From contig CALGIA010000137.1 of NCBI GenBank assembly GCA_937916005.1, forward strand, positions 1 to 6,268: a stretch of DNA of 6,268 nt. Reading direction: 5' to 3'. Positions 6,033-6,268 of the stretch are shown piece by piece. The stretch is from an uncultured Rhodospirillaceae bacterium. Its GTDB lineage: Bacteria; Pseudomonadota; Alphaproteobacteria; MPNO01. The position numbers were made by a program, and so were the translations under genes. Numbering within the stretch: the stretch's first letter is position 1; every line of letters begins with the position of its first letter. The notes under the pieces were generated by a model. The model did no database searches and was not told the origin of the DNA. It worked only from the letters and a program-made list of their open reading frames with translations.

Positions 6033-6038
6033 ATTATA
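6033..6038 (-). promoter_or_regulatory. Likely -10 box of the dioxygenase-hydrolase operon
   Basis: On the minus strand this reads TATAAT, a perfect sigma-70 -10 hexamer, 27 bases before the start at 6005. Transcription would begin near 6026, a few bases ahead of the GAGGA ribosome binding site at 6019-6015, giving a leader of about 20 bases. At the -35 position only a T-rich TTTTTTAA stretch is found, a poor match to TTGACA, so activation by a regulator is likely. The location supports the start chosen at 6005. Confidence 0.5.
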
Positions 6039-6236
6039 CAGTTCCATATTGAGCTTAAAAAACCCAGCAAAATAGTTCCGGGACATGGAGTTAGACGTTG
6101 CGGACATATTTGCTTCGGGTACACTCCCCGGTGTTGGCCCCGTTGGGCTGCTGATAATAATCATGCCGCAGCCTGTCGCAGAACAGGACGGCGAATGAAG
6201 ACATTGCACGCAAATTGCTGCAGAGGGAGGATTCAC
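6039..6236. other. Divergent intergenic region upstream of the dioxygenase operon and the right-edge gene
   Basis: Together with the short leader at 6006-6038 this gives 231 bases between two divergent starts. No protein-coding signal was recognised. It contains the T-rich upstream part of the minus-strand promoter, a short inverted repeat CCTGT/ACAGG (6172-6176 with 6183-6187), GATAATAA at 6153-6160 as a weak possible -10 for the plus strand without a good -35, and the overlapping palindromes at 6204-6222. Confidence 0.55.
6204..6222. promoter_or_regulatory. Overlapping TTGC/GCAA palindromes, candidate operator
   Basis: The stretch reads TTGC-AC-GCAA-A-TTGC-T-GCA, so four alternating half-sites form overlapping inverted repeats (6204-6213 and 6210-6218). 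It lies directly before the GGGAGG ribosome binding site of the gene starting at 6237, a position where a bound repressor would block transcription. Dimeric LacI- or GntR-type regulators use sites of this general form, but no regulator can be named. Confidence 0.3.
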
Positions 6237-6268
6237 ATGTTTGACAAAAAACTCGTATATCCCATTTT
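6237..6268 (+). CDS. Start of an unidentified gene, cut by the right edge
   Basis: An ATG at 6237 follows an excellent ribosome binding site (GGGAGG at 6225-6230, six-base spacer), the same form as for the two binding-protein genes in this window. Only ten codons and two bases are visible (MFDKKLVYPI), too few to assign a family. The gene is divergent from the dioxygenase operon. A divergent partner is often a regulator or a second pathway gene, but the sequence does not show which. Real start judged likely from the ribosome binding site alone. Confidence 0.6.
   Translation, partial: MFDKKLVYPI

Noticed and set aside
6006..6236. 77-residue N-terminal extension of the dioxygenase beginning at 6236
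   Set aside because: TauD-family proteins start about ten residues before RPLGA; the extension is not family-like, covers a perfect TATAAT box, and the start at 6005 has its own ribosome binding site.
1..6268. tRNA, rRNA, CRISPR, insertion sequence or attachment site
   Set aside because: No cloverleaf, regularly spaced repeats, transposase motifs or terminal inverted repeats with target duplications were seen. The only tandem repeat is the two-copy unit at 2375-2406.

Overview
The window looks like part of a chromosome from a moderately GC-rich Gram-negative bacterium, most likely an alphaproteobacterium. This is an inference from the strong GGGAGGA-type ribosome binding sites, the mix of gene families (several TRAP transporter parts plus a TauD/TfdA dioxygenase) and the codon use. 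No rRNA, tRNA, CRISPR array, insertion sequence or phage gene was seen.

Layout. From the left, two genes on the minus strand encode periplasmic solute-binding proteins of TRAP (tripartite ATP-independent periplasmic) transporters. One runs off the left edge (1-949). The other is complete (1072-2148). They belong to clearly different DctP subgroups, and a hairpin that may be a terminator lies between them. A 359-base divergent control region (2149-2507) follows. It holds a 16-base tandem repeat that is both a G-quadruplex motif and a very stable GC hairpin, and a possible 33-codon leader ORF. On the plus strand, dctQ (2508-3086) and dctM (3079-4401) overlap by 8 bases and encode the small and large TRAP membrane subunits. 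A convergent intergenic hairpin (4412-4444) separates them from a minus-strand pair: a TauD/TfdA-family 2-oxoglutarate/Fe(II) dioxygenase (5163-6005), then a dienelactone-hydrolase-family enzyme (4452-5150), only 12 bases apart. At the right edge a new plus-strand gene begins (6237 onward), divergent from the dioxygenase gene.

How the parts may work together. The complete binding protein (1072-2148), read divergently from dctQM, is the natural partner of DctQM and would deliver a small organic acid, or similar solute, to this ion-gradient-driven importer. The dioxygenase and hydrolase look like a two-gene operon that oxidises and then hydrolyses a small organic compound. That they act on the imported solute is plausible from proximity only. 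The substrate cannot be read from the sequence. The complete binding protein lacks the usual carboxylate-clamping arginine at its standard position, and the hydrolase lacks two residues known from chlorocatechol-pathway dienelactone hydrolase, so textbook substrates should not be assumed.

Most of the window is ordinary transport and catabolic gene content. The parts most worth a second look are the repeat and G-quadruplex leader of dctQM, the pairing of two unlike binding proteins with one visible permease, and the operator-like overlapping palindromes before the right-edge gene.
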